A DNA stretch of 64,000 bases, taken from Clostridiales bacterium (GTDB lineage Bacteria > Bacillota > Clostridia > Saccharofermentanales > Saccharofermentanaceae). Under the pieces are notes generated by a model. That model was not told the DNA's origin, ran no database searches, and worked only from the letters and a program-made list of their open reading frames with translations. Shown here one piece after another: positions 54,111-64,000 of this stretch. Location: positions 124,001 through 188,000 of the forward strand of contig JAGCSR010000049.1 of the NCBI GenBank assembly GCA_017964005.1, written 5' to 3'. A program made the translations under genes and the position numbers. Numbering within the stretch: the first letter of the stretch is position 1; the number at the start of each line of letters is the position of its first letter.

Positions 54111-55134
54111 CGGCTTAAGGATAAGTCCGAGAGGATCATCGTCATTGGAAGGAGCGATATCATTCTCGGCGGTCCTGGTGTTCATTGTGGTCATGATCAA
54201 TATCCTGGCATTTGTCAGAGCGGATATCATGATGCAAAGATCCTGTGAACAGACTGCCGAAAGGCTTGCGGCTGCTCTTCCTGCCATGACTTCGGCCGGA
54301 GATGTGGTCTCGACTGTCGCAAATGCCGTTCCTTCAGCAGACAAAAAGACTGATGCAGGTGACAAGGCGGTAAAGGCCATGGCGGCATTGAGCAAGCTGG
54401 GTATAGCGGCGGATGACATGACGGGAGGCTCGATCAGGGAACTTGTGCTTGAAGGAGTCCTGGCGAAGAAAGCGGCATCCGACATAGCCGCGTGTTATAA
54501 GGTCCGAAACAACGGGTCTGAACTTATGATGCCGGATTATATCAATATCCTGTTCGATATCGATGACGATCACAACATCATATACATGACAGCAGAATAC
54601 AAGATCCCGACTATATTGGGTGATGTCGGCAGGAGCGTTGAGACCGCCATCCCCGTTTACGGCAGTTTCTCGCTGTTCCTAAACGGTTCAGGATCATCTT
54701 CGGATGAGGAAGACGATATTTGGAGCCGTGACCAGATGGACAGGGGAGATGAATTCCGGGGAATGTACAATGCGAACCTTCCGAAGATGTTTCCTGTGGC
54801 AGACAGGTATGAGAACGGTAATGTTACATCCATCAGGTCGATAGACCTTACCGCTCCTGACTATACCTCCGGCAACGGCCTTAAGAAGACGATAAAGTAT
54901 GATATCAACAGATTGGCTAAGTTTTCGGGGGATAAAATGAACTATAAGGGCACTGATTATGTTGTGAAAGACATCAGATCCAAGACCCTCCTGGTGGTGA
55001 TCCCTTCCAACAGCGACCCTTCCGTAAAGGCAACCCTTGCCGGTCTTTCGGATTATGCGAGGTCCCGCGGGGTTAAACTTGATATTACCGAGTACGGAAT
55101 ATCCCGAAAATATGAGGCAAATGCACAAGACTGA
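54085..55134 (+). CDS. TadE/TadG-like pseudopilin-type protein
   Basis: 349 residues. A short basic leader ends in PRGSSSLEGAISFSAVLVF, where Glu at position 5 after Gly and the following hydrophobic helix match TadE-type prepilins. The extracytoplasmic part is mixed alpha/beta, with an acidic Ser/Asp/Glu stretch near 212-222. GGGAGG is 6 bases before the ATG at 54085. Last of three coupled genes. No peptidase, ATPase or platform gene lies in the window, so the machine that would use them is elsewhere or absent. Confidence 0.65.
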   Translation: MRKTNKRHNGLRISPRGSSSLEGAISFSAVLVFIVVMINILAFVRADIMMQRSCEQTAERLAAALPAMTSAGDVVSTVANAVPSADKKTDAGDKAVKAMAALSKLGIAADDMTGGSIRELVLEGVLAKKAASDIAACYKVRNNGSELMMPDYINILFDIDDDHNIIYMTAEYKIPTILGDVGRSVETAIPVYGSFSLFLNGSGSSSDEEDDIWSRDQMDRGDEFRGMYNANLPKMFPVADRYENGNVTSIRSIDLTAPDYTSGNGLKKTIKYDINRLAKFSGDKMNYKGTDYVVKDIRSKTLLVVIPSNSDPSVKATLAGLSDYARSRGVKLDITEYGISRKYEANAQD

Positions 55135-55151
55135 ATTTGTCTTTGTAATAT

Positions 55152-55157
55152 TATAAT
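55152..55157 (+). promoter_or_regulatory. Likely -10 box before the small membrane protein gene
   Basis: TATAAT 43 bases before the GTG at 55201, just after the pseudopilin gene. A -35 hexamer at proper distance is not evident. Confidence 0.4.
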
Positions 55158-55200
55158 ATTTAGGGTATTATGTATGGGTATGTTCGAAGGAGGATTAACT

Positions 55201-55434
55201 GTGAGAAATACCAATGCGGTCAGACGCCCTAAATTGGCGCACTCCAGTATTAAGACGGATAAGCATGAAGAGCTGTCTGTCGGTGATGCTTTGCGCAAGG
55301 CCAAGAAGGACTTGTTCTTCTCAAGATGCGTAATAGGTATCCTTATCGTCTTGCTCGTTACATCCGTTGTGGTATTCTGGTACTTCGGATATTTCGACAG
55401 GATCTGGGATTATCTTACCGGGGTTATGCAGTAA
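55201..55434 (+). CDS. Small single-helix membrane protein of unknown function
   Basis: 77 residues. A basic N-terminal half (RRPKLAHSSIK) is followed by one membrane helix (about 43-61, VIGILIVLLVTSVVVFW) and a short outer tail. GTG at 55201 is chosen for AAGGAGG 7 bases upstream. An in-frame ATG at 55174 has none. It is followed 4 bases later by the YerC-like gene, so the two are likely cotranscribed. No family recognised. Confidence 0.7.
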   Translation: MRNTNAVRRPKLAHSSIKTDKHEELSVGDALRKAKKDLFFSRCVIGILIVLLVTSVVVFWYFGYFDRIWDYLTGVMQ

Positions 55435-55438
55435 GGCT

Positions 55439-55852
55439 ATGAGTGATTTTGATAACAATAAGCTCGGCAAGGATGCGCTTCCGGGGATAAAGGCAGATGA
55501 TGTCAAGGATCTTGAAGGCCTTTATGAGGCCATATTGACCCTCAAGGACCCGAATGAGCTTCATATGTTCTTCAGAGATCTTTGTTCAGTCAATGAGATA
55601 TACTCTTTTCTGCACAGATGGCAGATAGTAAAGCTCTTGGATGAAGGCAAGAACTACGATGAGATCCTTAAGGAACTGACGCCTGATTCCGACGATCTCG
55701 GGGGAACCGGAGTCAAGAGAAATAAGACAACAGTATCTTCGACTACCATAGCCAGGGTCAAGAAGTGTTATGTCAATCCGTACGGCGGATACAGGACGGC
55801 ATTATCAAGGCTTGCTGAAGAAGGCAGGGACCCGGCCGGGGACAAAAACTAA
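55439..55852 (+). CDS. YerC/YecD family TrpR-like DNA-binding protein
   Basis: 137 residues. The core (FFRDLCSVNEIYSFLHRWQIVKLL...YDEI, then STTIARVKKCY) is the TrpR/YerC helix-turn-helix fold. YerC proteins lack a known ligand. A Pro/Asp-rich insertion of about 15 residues sits between the two helical halves. ATG at 55439 has only a weak ribosome-binding site (AAGG), consistent with translational coupling to the gene 4 bases upstream. Target unknown. Confidence 0.8.
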   Translation: MSDFDNNKLGKDALPGIKADDVKDLEGLYEAILTLKDPNELHMFFRDLCSVNEIYSFLHRWQIVKLLDEGKNYDEILKELTPDSDDLGGTGVKRNKTTVSSTTIARVKKCYVNPYGGYRTALSRLAEEGRDPAGDKN

Positions 55853-55893
55853 GCTACAAAACAAAAAGAAAATAAAGCAGGAGACAAAACAAA

Positions 55894-58674
<2,781 letters not shown>

Positions 58675-58692
58675 TAAGAAAGCAGGTGGGTT

Positions 58693-59541
58693 ATGAACGG
58701 CTTCGATAACAAGGCATATTTGGACAGGATCAACAAAGCGGCCGAATTTATCAAGGAAGCCGCAGGCCCTGACTTTGCTCCTAAGATCTGTGTAGTATCA
58801 GGTTCCGGTCTGGCATCTCTTTCCAGGATCTGCGAGATCAAGACCGTGATCCCGGCATCCGATATCCCGGGATTCCCGGTATCAACGGCGCCCGGACATG
58901 AAGGCAAGATAATGGCAGGAAGAGCCGGGAACAAGGATATCCTTGTAATTAACGGCCGTGTGCATTATTACGAAGGCTATGATATGAGGGATGTAACCTT
59001 ATATGTCAGGGTTGCAGCCGTTCTCGGCGTCAAGTCCATGATCGTGACCAATGCTGCAGGCGGTATCTCCGAGATGTTCAAGCCCGTTCAGTATATGGCA
59101 ATATCCGATCATATCTCATTCCTGACGGATTCTGTGCTCAGGGGTCCTAATCTTGAAGAGTTCGGTACCAGATTCCCGGATCAGTCCGGTATATATACCA
59201 AAGAGTACATTGATTATCTTTTCGATATCGCGGACAAAAATAACATCAATCTTAACAAGGGAGTGTATGCCTATACCAAGGGGCCTCAATACGAGACCCC
59301 TGCGGAGATAAGAATGCTCAAACTCGCAGGTGCCGACGCAGTCGGAATGTCCACAGTGCCGGAGGTTATCTGTGCTTCCCATTGCGGAATAAAAGTTGCC
59401 GCTATATCCGTAATAACGAATTTTGCGGCAGGTATCCAGAATGCCAAACTCACCGAAGAAGAAGTAATAACAAATGCCAAAAAGGCTTCTGAAGAAGTCG
59501 GCATACTCATTGGAGAACTCATTGAAAGGATAGAGGTCTGA
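58693..59541 (+). CDS. punA: Purine-nucleoside phosphorylase (trimeric, inosine/guanosine type)
   Basis: Phosphorolysis of inosine, guanosine and their deoxy forms in purine salvage. The family motifs VSGSGLASL, APGHEGKIMAG, INGRVHYYEGY, VTNAAGGIS, GPQYETPAEIR and the C-terminal VITNFAAGI (Asn of base recognition) are present in 282 residues. It lies 18 bases after secA and 2 bases before ahcY, with which it likely forms an operon. Confidence 0.94.
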   Translation: MNGFDNKAYLDRINKAAEFIKEAAGPDFAPKICVVSGSGLASLSRICEIKTVIPASDIPGFPVSTAPGHEGKIMAGRAGNKDILVINGRVHYYEGYDMRDVTLYVRVAAVLGVKSMIVTNAAGGISEMFKPVQYMAISDHISFLTDSVLRGPNLEEFGTRFPDQSGIYTKEYIDYLFDIADKNNINLNKGVYAYTKGPQYETPAEIRMLKLAGADAVGMSTVPEVICASHCGIKVAAISVITNFAAGIQNAKLTEEEVITNAKKASEEVGILIGELIERIEV

Positions 59542-59543
59542 AC

Positions 59544-60803
59544 ATGTCTTTACCTGAACACGATATCAAGGATATCAAGCTTGCTCCCTACGGTCACGAG
59601 AAGATAGAGTGGGCATACCGCAATATGCCGGTCCTTCGCAAGATCGAATCTGAACTAATAGCAGATAAGCCTTTCAATGGAATGAAGATATCCATATCCG
59701 TTCATGTTGAGGCTAAGACTGCCTGTCTTGCAAGAGCATTGGCCCGTGGCGGCGCGGAAGTTGCAATAACCGGATGCAATCCGCTCTCTACCCAGGATGA
59801 TGTAGCTGCTGCTTTGGCGGAAACTCCGAATATCCACGTTTATACAATCCACGGAGACAGCGAAGAGGATTATATTAAGCATCTTAAGATGGCATTGGAG
59901 TTCGGTCCCGACATCGTTATAGACGACGGCGGTGATTTTGCAATGCTCCTGCATTCTGACATGAGACATCTCGTGCCGAACCTCATAGGCGGGTGCGAAG
60001 AGACAACAACAGGCGTTCACCGCCTGGAGATATTGGAGGCACAAGGACAGCTCCTGTATCCCGTCATCGCAGTCAATGACGCAAGATGCAAGCATCTGTT
60101 CGACAACAGATTCGGTACAGGTCAATCCGTATGGACCGGGATCATGGCAACGACTAACCTTGTCGTTGCAGGCAAGACCGTTGTCGTCGCAGGTTACGGT
60201 ATGTGCGGCAGAGGCGTTGCCATGAGGGCAAAAGGCCTCGGAGCAAGGGTAATTGTTACCGAGATAGATCCTGTTAAGGCTTGTGAAGCAATGATGGAAG
60301 GCTATTCCGTAATGACCATGGATGAAGCCGCTCCTTTAGGCGATTTCTTTGTTACCGTTACGGGCTGCAAGGATGTTATCGTTGCAAGACATTTTGAGAT
60401 GATGAAGGACGGCGCTGTCTGCTGCAACGCAGGACATTTCGATTGTGAAGTCAGCGTTAAGGAACTGGAAGAGATGGCAGAAGATGTATCCGAACTTCGC
60501 CACAATGTTAAGGGTTATAAACTGGCAAACGGCAATACCGTATGCATAATTGCTGACGGAAGACTCGTAAATCTTGCATCCGGAGACGGACATCCCGTTG
60601 AGATCATGGACATGAGTTTTGCGCTTCAGGCACAGTCAGCCCGATACATTGCTGCCAATAAGGGTGATCTTCCGGTCGATGTCATCATGACTCCCGAGCA
60701 GATCGATAACCGTGTCGCCGAGATCCTTTTGGAGACCAAAGGTATCGATATCGATGTTCTGACTCCCGAGCAGGAGAAATATGTCAATTCCTGGGATTTC
60801 TGA
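59544..60803 (+). CDS. ahcY: Adenosylhomocysteinase
   Basis: Hydrolyses S-adenosylhomocysteine to homocysteine and adenosine, recycling the product of SAM-dependent methylation. SISVHVEAKTACLA, DDGGDFAMLLH, EETTTGVHRL, the NAD-binding VVAGYGMCGRGVA (GxGxxG) and GHFDCEV are visible. 419 residues, normal for the bacterial short form. Two bases after punA, so a coupled purine/methyl-cycle salvage pair. Confidence 0.96.
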   Translation: MSLPEHDIKDIKLAPYGHEKIEWAYRNMPVLRKIESELIADKPFNGMKISISVHVEAKTACLARALARGGAEVAITGCNPLSTQDDVAAALAETPNIHVYTIHGDSEEDYIKHLKMALEFGPDIVIDDGGDFAMLLHSDMRHLVPNLIGGCEETTTGVHRLEILEAQGQLLYPVIAVNDARCKHLFDNRFGTGQSVWTGIMATTNLVVAGKTVVVAGYGMCGRGVAMRAKGLGARVIVTEIDPVKACEAMMEGYSVMTMDEAAPLGDFFVTVTGCKDVIVARHFEMMKDGAVCCNAGHFDCEVSVKELEEMAEDVSELRHNVKGYKLANGNTVCIIADGRLVNLASGDGHPVEIMDMSFALQAQSARYIAANKGDLPVDVIMTPEQIDNRVAEILLETKGIDIDVLTPEQEKYVNSWDF

Positions 60804-60853
60804 CGGACAGCAAGAGGGAATATCCTGATCTTTTGATCTGAATGTAACGGCGT

Positions 60854-62539
60854 ATGGAACACATTAACGATTATGTAAAGTGGAGAGGCGACATATCATT
60901 CGAAGACAGAGGATTCTGTGATATCGATAATCTTGTCCTGTGCCAGTTTTCGTATCTTGATATTCCGAAGCGTTTTGCTGAGGAACCGGATGTAACCATT
61001 GCCGATATCATCAATATGATGTCCGAAGAAGGGATCCCGCTACGGAAGAAAGCAGCCGATGATTCCGAACGTTTCAGGGATTTTATATCCAAGTTGGCCA
61101 GGTCTTCAAGATTCGGGGAACTTAAGGTCCATGATTTCGAAGATGTCATAGATGAAGATAAAGATGTCCAGTTCTCCGCAATGACTATTACCGGTCACGG
61201 GATATGCGCTGTCGTATTCAGGGGAACAGACGATACCGTTGTCGCATGGAAAGAAGATTTCATGATCTGCTTTACCGAGCCCAAGGCTCAGAAATATGCT
61301 GCGTTCTACCTGGCAAGAGCAATTAAGAGATATGGAGATGCCATTGTCTGCGGCCATTCCAAAGGCGGTAATATGGCGCTTTATGCCTCATCTTCCGTAA
61401 ACGATTCCGTCAGGAGCAGGATAGTCCATGTTTATTGCAACGACGGACCCGGATTCTGTCCGGAGGTTCTGGATCCTCAGGCTTTGAGCATCATCGATCC
61501 TATAACGACCAAGATAACTCCCGAATTTTCGATAATCGGCGGTATCTTTGAACCGGAGATAACCGACTCCTATATTGTTAAGAGCGACGGCAAGCAGTTC
61601 GACCAGCATGAACTGTGCAGCTGGGGTATTGACGGAACGTCGCTGCTTACGACAAATGAGCATGATCCTTTATCTGAACAGATAATATCAGGCGTTAATT
61701 CCTGGGTAGGCACCGTAGATATCAACGGAAGGAAGGAATTCGTAGATACGCTTTTCGATACTATCCTGGCAACTGGAGCCAAGACTATCGAAGATCTTAC
61801 CGCCAAGGGTGAGCCTGTTATAAGGAGTGTCTTCCGAAAAGTAATCATCGAGAACCCCGATACGAGGTCTGCTGCGGCGAATCTCCCGGACAACATCCTG
61901 TTTGACGGAGCCGGGGCCAGGGCCAAAGAAAAGATCAAGGCGGATCCCTTCTATAAACAGGTGATGGAATCGGAACTGATCAAGGGCGTGATAACATGCG
62001 TCGCCGGCCTTGCTGCCGTCCTTCTTCCGGACGACCTCATCTTTATTGCCTGCATCGGAATCCTTGCAGCTGTTGCCATAGTTGAGAATATATATGCATT
62101 TATCAGGCTTAAGAGATGTTATTGGAACTTCCGCAAGGAGGCCATCCATCTGTTTCTTGCCTCGTTCCTTCTTATCGTTACGCTTCTTACACTGTTCAAG
62201 GAAGGCGCTCTTTTTGTAATGTCATCAGGACTTTTTGCTCTGTTGCTTCTGTGGTTCTGCGGCAACACGGTCATCCGTGCCAGGAGATACCGCAAGCATG
62301 TCGGCATAAGGATCCTTCTCATAATCATGGCAACACAGTGGGGGGGAGCTGCCATATTCATTATGTTTGCGCCTGAGGTTACGCTTAAATGGTACATGAT
62401 CGTAGTCGGTATCCTTGCCATTATCGACGGACTCCTGAGAATAGGGATCGAGGTGGTCGCGAGGATGCGGAAGAAGAGGAAAATAAAGCTCGAAAATAGT
62501 ATAATCAATGGGAGTACATCCGAGGGAGGATCAAGATGA
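60854..62539 (+). CDS. DUF2974 (Mbeg1-like) alpha/beta-hydrolase with C-terminal membrane domain
   Basis: 561 residues. The N-terminal 330 form a lipase-like alpha/beta-hydrolase: VFRGTDDTVVAWKEDFM, then the nucleophile elbow GHSKGGNMAL (Ser near residue 173), as in DUF2974 proteins. From about 375 on there are five to six membrane helices, an unusual addition. Substrate unknown. The ribosome-binding site is weak. It overlaps the next gene by 4 bases (ATGA), so the two products are probably made together. Confidence 0.8.
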   Translation: MEHINDYVKWRGDISFEDRGFCDIDNLVLCQFSYLDIPKRFAEEPDVTIADIINMMSEEGIPLRKKAADDSERFRDFISKLARSSRFGELKVHDFEDVIDEDKDVQFSAMTITGHGICAVVFRGTDDTVVAWKEDFMICFTEPKAQKYAAFYLARAIKRYGDAIVCGHSKGGNMALYASSSVNDSVRSRIVHVYCNDGPGFCPEVLDPQALSIIDPITTKITPEFSIIGGIFEPEITDSYIVKSDGKQFDQHELCSWGIDGTSLLTTNEHDPLSEQIISGVNSWVGTVDINGRKEFVDTLFDTILATGAKTIEDLTAKGEPVIRSVFRKVIIENPDTRSAAANLPDNILFDGAGARAKEKIKADPFYKQVMESELIKGVITCVAGLAAVLLPDDLIFIACIGILAAVAIVENIYAFIRLKRCYWNFRKEAIHLFLASFLLIVTLLTLFKEGALFVMSSGLFALLLLWFCGNTVIRARRYRKHVGIRILLIIMATQWGGAAIFIMFAPEVTLKWYMIVVGILAIIDGLLRIGIEVVARMRKKRKIKLENSIINGSTSEGGSR

Positions 62540-64000
62540 AAGATAAGTTCCGTAAATTCATAACACGAACCGCTGTGGCAGTGCTTGCGGCTGCAGTTGT
62601 CCTGCCGGGAACCGGAGTGCTTGCCGATTCGGGCGTTAAGATCGATGCGGCATATTTCCCGGATTCGAATTTCCGCAAATATATAAAGTCTGAGTTTGAC
62701 CAGGATTCCGACGGATTCCTGTCTTCCGGAGAGATCTCTGATGCCGACCTTATTGATATTACCGGAACTAAAGTAAAGAATCTTACCGGTCTTAATTACT
62801 TTACATCGTTAGAGATCCTGGAGTGTTCGGGATTGGGCCTTACGGAACTTGATGTATCCTCCAACACCAAGCTCAAGACTCTTATTGCCGATGCCAATAA
62901 ACTGACGGTTATCGATGTCACTAAGAATAAGGATCTGACGGAACTGATCGTTGACGACAACAAGCTGGAATCCTTGAATGTATCAAAGAACCGTTCTCTT
63001 TACGAACTGTCCTGTTCCGGCAATCTTCTGAAGGAACTGAACTTCAAGAATAATCCTGCTCTCGGATATCTGGACTGTTCGGATAATGCAATATATAAGA
63101 TTACATTTGCGGAAGGATCTCACGGTCTGACCACATTCAACTGTGCATCGAACGAACTGGAGAGGATAAGTCTTCCGAACGCGTCATCTCTTACGACTGT
63201 CAGGTGCGAGGATAATCACCTGAATTATCTTGATCTGTCCGATTCATATAAGCTTATGTATCTGACATGCTATCAGAATAATCTGTCAGCCATCAAGCTC
63301 AGTGAGAGCCTGCAGGATACACCTTATATAGATTCCGCTTCCAACGTTTATCATGTTGAGGTTGACTGCAACAGACAATTCGACATATCCGATATGCCTT
63401 CCGGCTTTGAGGCGGACAGGACTTTCGGTTGGGAGGGCGCTACAAGGGACGGCAATACCGTTACCGTCGAGCCTGCCAACACAACGGTTACTTACTTCTA
63501 TAACATGGGTTCGGCTATGTCGGCAACCTTCACGATCGACGTAACTAATCCTTACTGCCTGTCAGTGTCAGGTTCTGCCATAGACCTTCTGCCCGGCAAG
63601 TATGTATATCTTACGACTGATTATCCCATCGACAACTGGACCACTTCCGATAAGTCCGTTGTCTCGATAAACAGCAGGGGTAAGGCTGTTGCCAAGAAGG
63701 CAGGTTATGCTGAAGTTACTGCCAACCTGACCGACGGTAATACTGTCGTATGCAAGATCACCGTTCAGTATAAGGACGTTACCAATAAGAAGGATTTCTG
63801 GTATACGCCTACATATGCATTAACTGCTCTTGATATCGTCAAAGGCTACGACAAACAGACTCTCTTTAAGCCTGAGAATAACTGCACCAGAGCTCAGATG
63901 GTAACTTTTATCTGGAGACTTGCGGGATGCCCCGAGCCTGATACCAAGGAATGCAAGTTCTCCGATATCAAGAAGAGTGATTATTTCTATAAGGCAGTCC
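62536..64000 (+). CDS. Secreted leucine-rich, BIG2 and SLH surface protein (3'-truncated by window end)
   Basis: The frame stays open from ATG at 62536 to the last base. A signal peptide (about 1-32, ending in GTGVLA) precedes an EF-hand-like FPDSNFRKYI...FDQDSDGFLSSGEI module. About ten leucine-rich repeats of ~21 residues follow (pattern LTELDVSSNTKLKTL), then a BIG2 Ig-like domain and the first SLH domains (TRAQMVTFIWRL). The BIG2-SLH end closely resembles that of the protein at 20187-22439. GGGAGGA precedes the start by 5 bases. Expected to sit on the wall surface, perhaps binding proteins or glycans. Confidence 0.85.
   Translation, partial: MKDKFRKFITRTAVAVLAAAVVLPGTGVLADSGVKIDAAYFPDSNFRKYIKSEFDQDSDGFLSSGEISDADLIDITGTKVKNLTGLNYFTSLEILECSGLGLTELDVSSNTKLKTLIADANKLTVIDVTKNKDLTELIVDDNKLESLNVSKNRSLYELSCSGNLLKELNFKNNPALGYLDCSDNAIYKITFAEGSHGLTTFNCASNELERISLPNASSLTTVRCEDNHLNYLDLSDSYKLMYLTCYQNNLSAIKLSESLQDTPYIDSASNVYHVEVDCNRQFDISDMPSGFEADRTFGWEGATRDGNTVTVEPANTTVTYFYNMGSAMSATFTIDVTNPYCLSVSGSAIDLLPGKYVYLTTDYPIDNWTTSDKSVVSINSRGKAVAKKAGYAEVTANLTDGNTVVCKITVQYKDVTNKKDFWYTPTYALTALDIVKGYDKQTLFKPENNCTRAQMVTFIWRLAGCPEPDTKECKFSDIKKSDYFYKAV

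Overview
The window reads as a stretch of chromosome from an anaerobic, low-to-mid GC Bacillota, most likely class Clostridia. I base this on gene content, not on any search: a cdaA-type diadenylate cyclase with glmM, MreC/MreD/PBP2, RqcH, QueH, a YerC/TrpR-like regulator, pyrimidine-nucleoside phosphorylase, GH25 lysozyme, SLH-domain surface proteins, TadE-like pseudopilins and an F-type ATP synthase operon ending atpA-G-D-C. Shine-Dalgarno sites (GGAGG/AGGAG) are strong and GTG/TTG starts are common. Family-level placement is uncertain. No transposon, prophage or CRISPR array was seen.

Layout. 1-4313: end of the ATP synthase operon (atpA cut by the window edge). 4528-7949: an LtaS-like membrane sulfatase-fold transferase and an FAD dehydrogenase, then tRNA-Ala(GGC). 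8417-14446: a TIR-membrane-beta-propeller protein, tail-to-tail with a DHH phosphoesterase and a MATE exporter. 14673-22439: an ABC-F protein, then a cell-envelope operon: a natural CdaA-CdaR fusion, glmM, a stand-alone GlmU-like acetyltransferase and an SLH surface protein. 22508-24272 (minus): HEAT-repeat protein, tRNA-Lys(CTT), Gfo/Idh/MocA oxidoreductase. 24366-29160: pyrimidine-nucleoside phosphorylase, ruvC-ruvA-ruvB, queH and a small membrane protein. 29258-34730 (minus): rqcH, a small basic membrane protein, two divergent PRPP-synthetase paralogues, and the GTPase ysxC.

34886-38672 is the most unusual part. After comEC comes a four-unit array of 11-bp inverted repeats with constant 17-nt loops and 13/23/13-nt spacers, then an isolated gene for a PD-(D/E)XK-like protein, then a highly structured, probably transcribed non-coding RNA with its own terminator-like hairpin. 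I have no name for this combination. It is my best candidate for an undescribed accessory locus.

38673-52093: GH25 lysozyme, holA, a phosphodiesterase, icd, a SEC-C protein, mreC-mreD-mrdA (elongasome), a degenerate methylglyoxal-synthase-like protein, an MBL hydrolase, and pheS-pheT. 52366-55134: three TadE/TadG-like pseudopilin-type genes without secretion ATPase. 55201-64000: small membrane protein, YerC-like regulator, secA (apparently starting at CTG), purine nucleoside phosphorylase, adenosylhomocysteinase, a DUF2974 lipase-fold membrane protein, and a leucine-rich SLH surface protein cut by the window end.

Themes. Several neighbouring genes belong together: c-di-AMP synthesis with glucosamine-phosphate supply, Holliday-junction processing, the rod-shape elongasome, and PRPP supply with ribosome rescue. 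Start sites were chosen by eye from ribosome-binding sites, and all family calls are from motif recognition without database searches.
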